DNA of 64,000 bases, taken from Margaritifera margaritifera (Eukaryota > Mollusca > Bivalvia > Unionida > Margaritiferidae). Shown piece after piece: positions 25,890 through 35,989 of the stretch. The number at the start of each line of letters is the position of its first letter. Within the stretch, counting starts at the first letter, position 1. A program made the translations under genes and the position numbers. Below the pieces are notes generated by a model that did not search any database, was not told the origin of the DNA, and saw only the letters and a program-made list of their open reading frames with translations. The stretch covers positions 1,474,501-1,538,500 of the forward strand of contig JAQPZY010001244.1 in the NCBI GenBank assembly GCA_029931535.1, in the 5' to 3' direction.

Positions 25890-26640
25890 AATTTTTTTTT
25901 TTAATGAAATTCTTGTGAATCTAATAAAAGCTTTGGGTACAGAGACATCACAGCTCCTCTATAAGGACCGTGATATAAAAGTTTAATTGATCAGGAGGAG
26001 TGGGAGGGTAAGATCCTCTGCAGACAAGCGCTTCTATCATGTTACCGTGCTGATCTAGCAAACAGCTACCAAGTTAAAGAAACTGTCAGTTTCCTTAATA
26101 TCTCTAGAAAAATCGTAAATCATGTGGTCTTCAATACACCACCAATACACTCGCCAAGAGTAACAAATACCATGCCCTCTGTTCGAAAGTTTATCGACTG
26201 TTTTGTTGTTGTTGTTTTTGTTGTTTTGACCGATTCCTGTGATGCGACAGAACGTGTCTTTTTCGAATATGGCTGTTTTTGTTTCTGGTAAGGCGTGTGA
26301 TATATTGCTATACATACTCTAAAGGAAGTTTATCGCCGATGATGTTTCGACAAATACCAAATCGGCATTGTAGTAGCAATCGCGCCAGAGGCTTTTCGAG
26401 GGATTTACTTTGGGGTTTTGATTTTATTGTAACGGCAGCGCAATTATTCCAAGCTGACGGGGATTGGCTTAGGTTGCGCTGGATAACTCCAATTCATGAT
26501 GTCCATTTGCTTTTCATTCTCATTCCATACCAATTTAAGTTTGTAAACCTTGTTGATGTCAAGCACTTGCTTTGCGAGCTCCTCCACTCAATCATCGTCC
26601 ACTGGTGCGAGATCGTCCGCCATGGCTGCAGTTTTTAGTT
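25890..26640. other. Polinton B stretch with weak coding traces
   Basis: Minus-strand pieces include MADDLAPVDDD then LDINKVYKLKLVWNENEKQ (near 26630-26510) and, lower down, DKLSNRGHGICYSWRVYWW (near 26200-26150). They may be remnants of one or two element proteins. A protease role was considered for the second but no catalytic triad could be shown. The long plus-strand frame at 26279-26638 is the shadow of these. Confidence 0.3.
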
Positions 26641-26841
26641 GGGGAAGCCGAAGATGGTCAGAGTGGCTGCAAATCCAGACGGCTTTGCGTCGACATTGTA
26701 GCCCTCGCACCTAATGGTATCTCTGACGGCAAATATAGACGCAAAGCTAGTTGTAAGGCTTTCGTGTGAGGCTTTCTCTTGAACGGCAGTATTACTATCA
26801 TATGTCATTAAGGCCCCGTTTACACGGATTGCAAGCGATGC

Positions 26842-27042
26842 CTACGTTCCGTCACTGCGTCTCCCGTGCAGGTTAATAAAGTATAAACCTACGCCAGGGA
26901 CGGCGATAGTGTTGTTATCGTTGCTGAGTGCGAAACCTCCAAAATACTGAAAGCCTCGCGTCGAATCACAGTGGTACAAACCAGACGCAAATATTGCCAT
27001 AATCCCACCAACTGACGTGATTCTGTCGGCTGTTAAGTACAC
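26842..27042 (-). CDS. Unrecognised ORF in Polinton B
   Basis: An open frame of 66 codons rich in Gly, Thr and aromatic residues (FGGFALSNDNNTIAVPGVGL). The short beta-like strands with Asn-Asp turns recall trimeric surface or fibre-type proteins. That is an impression from composition only. Confidence 0.35.
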   Translation of the reverse strand: MYLTADRITSVGGIMAIFASGLYHCDSTRGFQYFGGFALSNDNNTIAVPGVGLYFINLHGRRSDGT

Positions 27043-27302
27043 GACCGCAAAGCGACATTAGTGCCTGCACTAACTATGCTAGCAACTACAACCTCACGGC
27101 TGGACATTTCAGCCTCCGCAGGCGCGCTGTTGAGTGAAAACGGGGCGATCGCCCTGAGACGCTTGCAGCGCTGCTACCAAAGAACCGTGCTCCACGTAGA
27201 CTCATAGATTAACTTCAAGGGTGATAATGCACTGCAATATATTAACTGACTGTTGTTTTTCGTCTAAAATTCGTATCGAGGGCTCATGAATGCAGCCTTC
27301 CC

Positions 27303-27690
27303 TTAATAAGCGCCAATGTGGATTTCCATAGGAGATAGTACGCGTGGCCCCCTAAGACTCATTACCCACAGGAATAACTTGTGGCAGGGTTCTGTTTTTT
27401 TCCCATCAAGAATATTCCCGGTTGTGTTTATTTGATCGAGGTGGACATAAAGCCGTGAGATGTTAATGAATGCCGGGAGACTGAGTGCCGCGTGAGTGCC
27501 TGCGCCAGCAAAGAACATATCCGGGTCAAACCCAAAGATGAAGGAGAGCTGCTGTCTGAGATATAGCTGATGACTTGGGGCCAAGTTGTAGTCCGCAAGC
27601 ATTCCAGGCATAAAAGCCTGTAATGCTTGTAGAAGCGTATTTATGTTGTAATACCCATCAGAAATGGTTTAAGACAATCGGTGTGCAGGT
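27303..27690 (-). pseudogene. Minor capsid-like protein fragment (Polinton)
   Basis: The frame starts above the first Met with a segment GYYNINTLLQALQAF and continues LRQQLSFIFGFDPDMFFAG, then INISRLYVHLDQINTTGNIL. The order 'tyrosine-glycine start, Leu helix, LSxxxGF, then a LYVxxD strand' matches the C-terminal half of the Polinton protein related to the C. elegans transposon protein F54H12.2, thought to be a minor (penton-type) capsid component. The N-terminal half was not recognised upstream. The call rests on recall of the family. Confidence 0.5.
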
Positions 27691-27899
27691 GTAAGCAGGA
27701 TAAATATATTGTTGTGCCACCCTGGTCTGTATGAAATCTCCAGGAGCGCTGCACGCGTGCTTGAGTCGGTGCATATCACCTGACCTAGAGCCACATGCCC
27801 AATTGGTCAACACAACATACGTTGTCATTGTGCAAGTACTTGAGGCAAAGCGATTGTATTCTCACAAGTACTTCGCTTTAATAGCGTCGGAGGCGTTCT

Positions 27900-28913
27900 T
27901 AACTATATCAACGCAGTGAGTGCGCAGATCCACGAACAGTTGCTCAACCTCGACGTGTATGTCAATAAATCTTCGTTTCAAAGCAGGTTTATGAACATAT
28001 GCGACAAGTACGTGATGCGCCCAGTCTCGTGGCGGCTTGGTGGTGTGAACAGCTGGTTTTCCGGAACGGCAGACGGTGAAATGAAGTTTTGACAAAATTA
28101 AATACATTTTGCCGTTTGGCGCGCCACCATAGGTTGTGGCGTTAGCGTTCGAGACCACCTGATGGCAGGAATGGAACTTCCAGAGATGGTACGCAGACTT
28201 CACCGATTTCACATTTACTACCAAGTGAAAACGAAACTTACTCATATGCGGCACCCACTTCCAGACCTGACAGGGTGGGACATGTTTGCAAACAAAATTG
28301 ACATGAATACCTACGAGAGTTTTTGCAATGAATTCAACGTGGATAAAAACTTGGATTGGAGGCAGAAGTACAGTGAAAACCAAGGCCTTGGTTCGATATA
28401 TGACTATAGCTCTAACCACGGCTACCGGACGATCCAAGGTGGTGTATTGGACCCCAACGTGTACGCGTTTGACAATTCAAAGAATCATAGAGTTCACTAC
28501 TTCCAGCAGGACAGCGATGCGGAAAACGGACTTGTGTACTTTATGCTGGACAAGTCACAAGACGTTACCCAAGCCGTTGTAGAGTGTCATAATTAAAGCG
28601 TTTCAATGCACGTCTGGGCAATCATGGGCTCACAAACCCGATAGTGAGGTTGGGAAAGGCCTTTAATGTGCAAAAACAGTTTCTTGCAAACGTAGACACA
28701 ATGACAGGCCAAGCAGAGGACGCCAAAAGGAAAATAGATTGCGTCCTAGGTGGTGACCTGTACATGATTCCAAGCGATATGGACCTTAAAGTTGTCATTT
28801 ATGAAGGGTATAACAACCAGCTTCTTCTAGCGGACGGCAACATTGCGATAGCCACCAATGTCGGTATTAATTCGATAAGAATACCAACACAAGTGCCAGC
28901 CGCTCAGGAGTAG
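27900..28913 (+). pseudogene. Conserved Polinton protein of unknown function
   Basis: Two long pieces in different frames: 28162-28596 (144 codons, with HYQVKTKLTHMRHPLPDLTG counterparts and QGLGSIYDY) and 28644-28913 (89 codons, with LGKAFNVQKQFLANVDTM and GGDLYMIPSDMDLKVVIYEG). A weaker piece upstream (about 27960-28090) contains RPVSWRLGGVNSWFSG. Codon composition and the continuity of the pieces support the plus strand; the 191-codon minus frame over the same DNA is a shadow. I recall similar proteins in animal Polintons but cannot name a function. A structural or capsid-associated role is possible. Confidence 0.5.
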
Positions 28914-28999
28914 GTTCAAAGTACGCCCCAACCACCACAGCCAATGAAGCATGAAGATGTCGGATTTGGCTCGCCCGTGAGCGCGCCAGTAGAGAAAAC

Positions 29000-30227
29000 C
29001 GGCATAATGCAAACACTTCATGCGTCGCAAGACCCCCAAAACAAAGAAATCAAACAAAACCGTTCTAGTCGTGGGCAGCATCATGGTAAGGCTTGCAGCC
29101 ATATGGGTGTTCCGCTGAGCCCCTAGCGACCCACGCGCAAGTGAAAACGGAGAACGGCAAAGAAAGCGAACACCATCGTGATGACAAGCACCAGTAGGTT
29201 TCCGGCCATCCAGAAGTTGGCGTTGTGCCTCCCCCGCCTGTAACTGCTTGTACAATTTTGCTTGATATTTTAACCAAGCGCGGTGACAATTGAGGCAAGC
29301 CCAATGATGCCCTGCTCGAGATAGAGTGTTCTCAGCCTCGAGGCTTGGCTAGGATTGTATCCTCGTGCATGTTTTGTTGATGGTCTCCCTAATCCGGGAA
29401 AGTTGGCTGCGAAGGGCTTCTCTGTTAGCGCTGGCAGTCTCTAGCCTCGGCCCGCGTTCGTCTTCTAGGTTTTAATGCGATTTCGTATCTCCTGACTCAT
29501 TCTTTTTCCTTCCTCCTCAGTTAGGCTCATGTTGTTTTCCACCAGGATCAGCTTTTTTCTACTGTGATGTGGTGATCGAGCTCTGTAAGCTTCGAGAGGT
29601 AATTTACAAGCTCACCATGAGTACTTCGAAGCGCTGCGTCGAGAAGAAGGAGCGCTCACACAGAGAGGAGGTCGGGGATATCCGCTGCCGCTTACTTGAT
29701 CGCTGTATTCTCTGATACCGCTACATCGAGTAACTCAGCCCGCTTGTTTCGGTTGGGATCCCTCCTCGAGCTGTAGCGAGCTTTCTTTGTGCTTCATCCG
29801 AGAGCCGCCTCTCCTCCTTGACGCCTAACGCTCGGATGAATTCAATCCTACCTTGCTTTTGTAGCCTGGTTGGGAATAAGAAAATACTTTGGTTGTTTTT
29901 GTATGTTAACAGAATCGTCTGCACTTTACAGCACAGGTGTCGTACTGCTTTGCCATAAACTTTAGATTAATTTCGCGCTTTGCTATAAATCTCGGTGATT
30001 TACGATAAGCATCAAACTCTGCTAAGCGTCGTTCTAGTTTCCCCGTGGATCTCTTCTTGCTTCCACCCAGCTGGCACCTCGCTACCGCCGGCAAAAGAAG
30101 GCATTTTCGTCGGAAGCTCTTCTGCTTCATTATCTTCGGTGGTATATGCGGTTTCCTCTTTGTCGTACCAATAGTCGTAACGGCCACAAAAGACATCCAT
30201 TTCTAGGTCAAATTCGCCTTCAGCCAT
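29000..30227 (-). pseudogene. Coiled-coil and TM protein of Polinton B, broken
   Basis: The start is the Met at 30227, with an acidic N-terminus (EGEFDLEMDVFCGRYDYWYD). The basic piece near 29925-30040 contains AYRKSPRFIAKREINLKF, followed by RIEFIRALGVKEERRLSDEA (29830-29780) and helix-rich pieces near 29470-29650. The C-terminal part has a glycine- and Ile-rich segment ending in VTGGGG (29260-29230), then a hydrophobic piece NLLVLVITMVFAFFAVLRF (near 29205-29150). This fits the same unassigned Polinton membrane family as the frame at 9335-9682. Numerous frame changes show that it is dead. Confidence 0.55.
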
Positions 30228-30384
30228 GTTTTAATATTAGGCAGGAGCCGGTGCTTGCTTGTTAGAGAGAGGACACGTGAACTCTAATAGCGCCGCGGTA
30301 TGTCTCAATATGGAAACAAACTCGACCCACTCCGCTCCCTTCGAAGCGCGCTTAGTGTGAAGGGGACCAAGGAACACCGTCGTT

Positions 30385-31515
30385 GTGACCAAGAACCCAA
30401 GCACTATAGACCATAATCAGCTGCTTATTGTTAGATTTCCAATTCTCGGTAGCAACGATGTCATTGTGCCCGGCATCGCCACACTGGCGTTCACAATTGC
30501 TCTGACCGGTGGCACGGCAGTGCCGGTTTATGCCAACCGCACAATTGTGAAAGATTGCTGTAAAGATGGAGAGTAATGAACTGGCTTGTATCGACAATAC
30601 CGATGTCTGGGGCGTTTACAGGTATGTCTAGCTGACGGAAAAAGATTGGACTAACACATTCTTTCAGGGTATAAAAAGCCAACACCACAACTATACGTGT
30701 CGGCGCTGGCAACGTTTTTGCCGCCACAAAACCCGACGCTTCTATCGCTACCGCGTTTGCAAGTCACGTCTTTGTGACCACATGACATACTACCAGTGTT
30801 TCAGACCGCCTCACCTTTGAGCTGACGTTCAACAGCTATGATAGGGTGATCCGGAGCGAAAACAGATGGGCGATCTATGCCATCAGCGGTATCTCTCTGG
30901 AGTTCAACGTCGTAAGTCACGCAGAGATTGCACGCATGATCCGACAGCAGTACATGGGAAAAGGTGCAATCTTGTACGCCAGGGTGCTGCGCCATCGCAG
31001 CGCGGTGCTAGACAAGAGTAACCCTTGTGTAACATCAACCTAAACACGCCAGCAAAAAGCATGAATTCGATAGTCATGCTCTTCGAAGACCACACGGAAT
31101 GAGCTGATTTCGCAAGTGACACGGAGTTCTTTTATAACCCCTTTATTTAAAAAGTATCAGTGACGATCGAGGGCGTCCCAAACCAGATTTATGCCCGTGG
31201 GCAGGCGCGATACCAATAGTGGGAAGAGGCCTTAAAATTAATAGCGAGGTGGTCTATCAAGGATGCAGAGCTGTCGTCGATTGATGTTGGTTCATTTTAC
31301 CAAAAACGGCGTGCCCTTGTCAACAATATAAGGTAAACGAACGACCACACGCTCCACGGGTCAGGAAGACGCGTCGAAAACGCGAGCGAAGGCGAAACAC
31401 TGCAAATCGAAATACGGCCCAGGCGGCAGAGGTTTTAAACATGTAATTATATTTCATCATGGACGCGGTGCTCAACATGCAAAAGGACCAGTCTTGCCGG
31501 CCGTTTCGGCAAACA
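30385..31515 (+). pseudogene. Major capsid-like protein of Polinton B, frameshifted
   Basis: Pieces in three frames keep one order: NDVIVPGIATLAFTIALTGG (30450-30510), LTFELTFNSYDRVIRSEN (about 30810-30865), GISLEFNVVSHAEIARMIRQ then YMGKGAILYARVLRHR (30885-31000), a piece with MNSIVMLFEDH and VSVTIEGVPNQIYARGQ (31060-31205), GSGRRVENASEG (near 31360) and a last piece with FIMDAVLNMQ (31450-31480). This is the pattern of the Polinton double-jelly-roll major capsid protein (family recalled). It would form the hexagonal capsomers of a virion. At least three frameshifts and several stops are present. The ATPase remnant follows directly on the same strand. Confidence 0.62.
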
Positions 31516-31539
31516 AGTCCCACAGCAGCGCGGGTAGCT

Positions 31540-32110
31540 TGCACGAGTGTTTTGATAACTTACAATCAAACTGCGCCATGCAGAAAGAGCGCGTTCGCCT
31601 GCGAGCTGCTCGAATCGGCATTCAAAAGCCACTTTGCTTTTATCATCACTGGCCCTACCATACGTCTGAACAAGGCACACGATAGGCCGTGCCCTGCTTT
31701 TGTGGCCTACCAAAATGGTTCGAGGAAACCATCACTCTATTTATACTCGACGATTGTGCATAAGGAAAGGGCCCTAACTAAGCTCACCCATGTCAGCCGC
31801 CATGCCGGCATCAGCGCGTGGGCCATAACTCAAAAGTACAATGCCATTGCCAGGACTTCAGCGTGCAAACCTCGTGGATTCCCCTCTTTTACTGCAAGAA
31901 GAAAGATTCATTCAGAGGCTTACTGCGAGAAAATAATGTTACTGAGCGCCAAGACGAGGCATATGACTTTCTCAGAAACGAAAGTTTCAGCAAACTCCTT
32001 CTGTGCACAGACCCACCAGTCTCCAACCTTCTTGTTTACCCAGAGCAAGGCAACTACGGTGCGCGATATGGTAACTTTGTCTTGTGCTTCGCTTGCCACG
32101 CCATAACACT
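31540..32110 (+). pseudogene. A32-like packaging ATPase remnant, Polinton B
   Basis: The first piece has a degenerate Walker A region (PCRKS, where Gly is expected before Lys) followed by FACELLESAFKSHF and FIITGPTIRL. Then come a Walker B-like segment in a neighbouring frame (LFILDDCA, about 31735-31760), HAGISAWAITQKYNAIA (31800-31850), and after a frameshift TSWIPLFYCKKKDSFRGLLR and NESFSKLLLCTDPP. This layout is that of FtsK/HerA-superfamily ATPases that pump DNA into the capsids of Polintons and large DNA viruses. The damaged Walker A and the frame changes indicate loss of function. Confidence 0.65.
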
Positions 32111-32176
32111 CAATGTCTTGGGCTACGTACAAATTAGAGTTAGGCGATCAGTAAACGATATCCAAAAATTCATAAA

Positions 32177-32300
32177 ATGGCAGACGCTGTTAGTGACCTT
32201 GATATAGAGGAGTTGTGGCTAAATGGGTTGGCAGCCAAGCCTGCAGAAGCGCTGGGACAGCACGAAACGCTTGGGACGATGGGCACACCGGCTGCCCATA
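32177..32300 (+). CDS. Truncated N-terminal ORF at a rearrangement joint
   Basis: A frame beginning MADAVSDLDIEELWLNG continues with a polar stretch until about 32300. There the DNA becomes the minus-strand polymerase B remnant, so the rest of this protein is missing. The family is not recognised. It follows the ATPase by about 65 bp on the same strand, as expected for the next gene of the element. Confidence 0.35.
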
Positions 32301-34120
32301 CAAAATATGCCTCTATCGGCCGGAGTTGGATTTCCTCAAATTTCTCCCAGCTACTCCCAGCTGCTCATGTTTTTGAACGGGTAGACACCCTTTCTGGTGA
32401 GAAGTTCAACATCGCGCTCCCTGTATCGGGCCGTAATGCGAATGGACTCCTTAGGCATGTTGGCGGTTAGCTTTTCCAGGCAGCTGCTCATAAACTACAG
32501 GCGGTCCACAAACTGTAGTTGTCCTAGTGAGAACGTCATTTACTTTTCCATGTTGTTAAGAATGGCGCTAATCTTCGCTGTCGAGGCTGTGATAGTAGCC
32601 GCCATACTTAGGTGGCCGTAGTTGCCTCGCAGGTTATGTATCACAACAGGAAGCTTCGTTTTTTCTGGGTAGATTCGCAGCTTGAGGTTGCATGCGTTAT
32701 GGGCGGCGCCTCGGTACTTGCCGGTGATGTGGCAGTGGTCTCTCACCCTGTCCATTCCCAGCTTTCCACGTCTTTCTGAAAAGCCCTCCAGTCGTCCCCA
32801 TCCATATTCATTTTCAAAGGATTTAGGAAGACTTCGCGGATCTTTTCTAGCTCCACCTCCGGGTACTAAATGAAAGTCGCCACGGCGTCCTCACACCGGT
32901 AGAGCATGGGCTTTTGCAGACACCGTCGCACCGCACGACCACGTAGCAGAATCCACATGGAACCTCTACAGCAATTTGTGTGTGCTGCTGTACACCGGGC
33001 TATTGGCAGGATCTATTATAGGCACGTTCGGCGCGTCAAACCCGGCATAGATGATGTAGGGGACACGCATCTGGCGGTGTTGGTTCTGCAAGGCAAGAAA
33101 GTTTTTGCCTAGCTCTGGCAAAGACACTCACTTCTTCTGATCGCTGCAACCTTTCGTGTTGGCTTCCAATAGGTCAGCAGGTCCATGGCGTATGACCTTA
33201 CTTCGTCACTGATGCGTATCGGATAGAAATCATTTTTTCAACCATAGATGCTAACTGTGATTTTTGGGTTGCATCGCTCTAACTTACCAATGTCTCTCAC
33301 TCTCACTGGAAAGTCTAAACCATCAAAGTGTAGCTCTTTCAGGTGTTGCCGATACTTGTCTGGTCGGTCAGAGTGTCCATCGTCTGCCGGGTATAAAACC
33401 GACAGAATAACCCACTCGAAACGTCGGTTGTCAGTGTTTTTCACATTGACCACTGCCTGCGGCTGAATGCACTTCGGTGTTGGTGTGTAGCTTTGGCCGC
33501 GAAATGGCCTATATTGCAATACTCAGATGTCTTCGAGCTATGCAGCGAATGAATGCCCATCCACACCTCTCGAGCATGTTGTCTTCGATGCATCACAGTA
33601 TCAGTGCGTTTGCGTAATTGACTAGCTGCCCGATTCGGCCTTAGCGCTGTCACAGCTTGGATTCTAAAGTAGCTCGTCAAATTAATCACCTCATTTTGCT
33701 GACCTCCTTGTTTTTCCAACTTCGCTGAAAGCAGAAGGTTAAACTTTACACCACCAAGCTGCTGAAGCTCGTGACCAACCACCTTGTTTACTCTTAGCGT
33801 CATCTCGTGAAGGAATGTCATCGCATCTGCTTCAAGCCTGTGTTTTTGGGAGACTGTTGCTCATAGTCCCTTACTTGCGCACCGGACCTTAGCAGTACGA
33901 ATGCTGCAAGCATTGGCGCAGGCCTCGAGGCCCTTTCACGCCTTAGCGCTGTCACTTGCCTTTCTCGCCTTGGCGCTGGCACTGGGCTATCACGCCTTGG
34001 CGCTGGCACTGGCCTTCCAGGTTCTTACTTAACTCGTACTTGCGCTTCCATTAGTGCATCAGATGATTCTTCATACTCTTCATCAGTTAGAAGCCCTAAC
34101 CTGAAGTTAATTCAATCTCT
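32300..34120 (-). pseudogene. DNA polymerase B remnant (N-terminal two thirds), Polinton B
   Basis: It reads right to left. The start region has LTDEEYEESSDALMEAQVR (about 34085-34030), then a low-complexity Pro-Arg repeat, then FNLLLSAKLEK, AVVNVKNTDNRRFEWVILS and LHFDGLDFPVRVRDIGKLE (33441-33300). Downstream come MDRVRDHCHITGKYRGAAHN with PVVIHNLRGNYGH (32755-32600), LLTRKGVYPFKNMSSWE (near 32400) and EKFEEIQLRPIEAYF (32345-32301). This order is characteristic of protein-primed polymerase B of Polintons and adintoviruses, which replicates the element. Frameshifts and stops separate pieces. The sequence stops matching at about 32300, so the catalytic palm is absent. Confidence 0.75.
33925..34020. 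repeat. Short tandem repeat inside polymerase B
   Basis: A unit of about 30 bp with CGCCTTGGCGCTGGCACTGG is present about three to four times. It encodes a Pro-Ala-Arg-Arg run on the minus strand, likely a hypervariable linker or a post-insertion expansion. Confidence 0.75.
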
Positions 34121-34349
34121 GCAGTGAAGGCATGGTTACGTATCCCTGTATCCAAGTGTCTCTAATTCAAAATGCTCGAATTTGTTTGTATCATTAGACC
34201 CACGTGTCTCTAATTAAAAATGTTCCCTAATATGTTTCTTCTATCCCTTGACCTGCACAATCTCTAATTCAAAAAGGTTGCCGTCTGGTTCTGCTAATTT
34301 ACAAGTCAGTTTAAACTGGGTTAGACATCAACTGTGGACACAGTTTTCT

Positions 34350-34592
34350 TCAGTTCTCACACAACTTTTTAAAATTCCTTTTTTGCTTTGTAATGCAGTT
34401 TCTTCCACAACTCATATACATGCGGTGCTGGGCCCTGACACATGCTCCATACTTCCAACACGGATAAATAACAAAGCCACGTTTATGCTTCGCATTGTGT
34501 ACATGGCAGTACTTTCCGAAGCAAGGCCTTTCACAAATATCCCACTTACTCAGCTTAAACCAGGCACACTTATTTGGCGGTATATGATGCAT
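34350..34592 (-). CDS. Small Cys-rich zinc-binding-type ORF of Polinton B
   Basis: An intact 80-codon frame, rich in Cys, His and Lys, with the cluster CERPCFGKYCHVHNAKHKRG and a second cluster CWKYGACVRAQHRMYMSCGR. The spacing suggests two small zinc-binding modules with a basic tail. It lies upstream of polymerase B, between it and the right terminal repeat, on the same strand. A TATA-like TATATAAAA sits about 10 bases before the start codon. It is one of the few undamaged frames in Polinton B. A function in nucleic-acid binding is inferred from composition. The plus-strand frame 34248-34613 is its shadow. Confidence 0.5.
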   Translation of the reverse strand: MHHIPPNKCAWFKLSKWDICERPCFGKYCHVHNAKHKRGFVIYPCWKYGACVRAQHRMYMSCGRNCITKQKRNFKKLCEN

Positions 34593-34639
34593 TTTTATAT
34601 ACTGTATATCTAACCACTCTTTAATTAAAAATTTCCCAA

Positions 34640-34760
34640 GACAAAATTGGTCGCCCTCTTGGGGATGTGGGCGGCGCTATGCATCAATGTTTGGACCCAA
34701 TCTGTGCCATCGCCGCTAAGTAAGTGCCTCTGCCTTAGGGCTATTTACTATCCGGTTTTG
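34640..34760 (-). repeat. Right terminal inverted repeat of Polinton B
   Basis: The minus strand carries CAAAACCGGA (34760-34751), TCCAAACATT and GCATAGCGCCGCCCAC (34682-34667), matching the left end in order. The outer boundary could not be set exactly. Confidence 0.6.
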
Positions 34761-34769
34761 GACATTATC

Positions 34770-35600
34770 CCTGCACTGACCAGCTAGGCGAATACGTATG
34801 TATGTCTAGAGTTTACCAAAATAGTTCCAAACAATTGGCCCCATTACGTATTTTGTTGTGATGACTTGTTAACATCAATCTAATATATGTCTTGATTGTA
34901 ATTTGAACTAAGTAAAATTCTTCGTAAAAATGTATTACCATGTGTTTTTGCAAAACTTGAAATTGGAGGACTTTCGTTGTCAAATCTTTAGTTCTTGGAG
35001 GTGCGTAGTTTTTGCACGTTGTCAAGCTCTTCAATTTCGGAGGTCAGTAAATCTTGCATGTAGTCCGCAATCCCATGATGCCTAAATAGAAGTTATCGGT
35101 TTTGAAAACAAACTGGAACTTATGAAGTTTGCGTTCGGACCAACCTCTGCTACCACAATTGTAGATCTAACAAAGTTAAGGCTCTGGTAAAAGGTAAGTC
35201 AATTTATACCTGCGCTAAACACAGTCAAATAATTCATCTGTTTGAGCCACTATATTGCTGGCAAGTTATTTCATCAAATCGATTTAGTAAAGAAAATTAT
35301 TGATTTTTAAGGAATGCGTCTATATAATAGGCTAGTACAGGTGCGTGAGTAAAGACATTTAATGCTATAAGGCAAACTATAACGATGTAAGTGGGCCCAA
35401 AAAATGGTCAGCCTTTTATTGCCTCGACCAAAATGTAGATAAATTTTACTGCAAGTACATTCACGTAGTGGCGGTACAACGGTTGAACATAGTCACTGGT
35501 AAATACTGTTTATAAAGCTAAGCTTGTGTATAGATATCTAGATCGGTACCGTACAGTAACCTATGTTGGTACCGTCTATGTCAGGCCTCTAGCATAGCAG
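34770..35600. other. Stretch with no supported gene
   Basis: AT-rich DNA right of Polinton B. GGTACCGT occurs twice near 35545 and 35570. Nothing else was recognised. Confidence 0.4.
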
Positions 35601-35605
35601 CATCT

Positions 35606-35985
35606 TCAAGTATGCGGAGGACTTGGCGGGAGGCCTGTTTTTAGATTCTCCTTGTCGATCCATTCATTGGTAAAGTCATCGCAGATTTCCAGAGAGATGT
35701 TTAATGTCCAACGAGTAGGACACTTTGGTTTTGCATCAGCAGAACTCTGGTCAACCCAAGAATCGACTGTTTCAACTTCAACGTCACACTCACACATTAT
35801 TGTATCGCGGGATGCAACGCAACCTGAACTAAAATCGATCTTGCTGTTTTCCAAGGGGTGATAACTCTCTGGCGGCTAGTCATCCCCCTCATCCTCCAAA
35901 ATATGAACAATATTAGGTTCGTCTTCAAGTCTTTGCCTGTATATCTCTCGTTCCAAAACTTGCCATCGCTGTTAGTTCGTAACAT
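35606..35985 (-). pseudogene. Unrecognised broken ORF
   Basis: Two overlapping minus-strand pieces in different frames: 35797-35985 and 35606-35854. The second is acidic with CDVEVETVDSWVDQSSADAK and CPTRWTLNISLEICDDFTNE, a composition closer to real protein than to chance. It may be a remnant of a host or transposon gene. No family could be named and no splice sites join the two cleanly. Confidence 0.3.
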
Positions 35986-35989
35986 ATGT

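Larger units (their letters stand above)
24840..34760. mobile_element. Polinton B: decayed Maverick-type element, GC-richer
   Basis: Short diverged inverted repeats (24840-24990 and 34640-34760) enclose about 9.9 kb with broken genes of a Polinton or adintovirus-like element: membrane protein, minor capsid-like protein, unknown conserved protein, coiled-coil/TM protein, major capsid-like protein, packaging ATPase, DNA polymerase B and a Cys-rich protein. Composition is visibly GC-richer than the flanks and than Polinton A. The element is shorter than the 15-20 kb typical of the group and no integrase was found at the left end, where it should be. Genes lie on both strands in an unusual order, which suggests internal inversions or deletions. 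Confidence 0.75.

Noticed and set aside
26055..26315. Adenovirus-type cysteine protease in Polinton B
   Set aside because: A His- and Trp-containing stretch was tempting, but no ordered His, Asp/Glu and Cys motifs could be shown.
27862..28437. 191-codon minus-strand frame in Polinton B
   Set aside because: Its composition (many Val, His and Cys) is less protein-like than the plus-strand frames over the same bases, which continue into 28644-28913.
31459..32106. A single 215-codon protein
   Set aside because: The frame mixes the end of the capsid-like gene with the first part of the ATPase and departs from the ATPase pattern after about 31857, where the neighbouring frame continues it.
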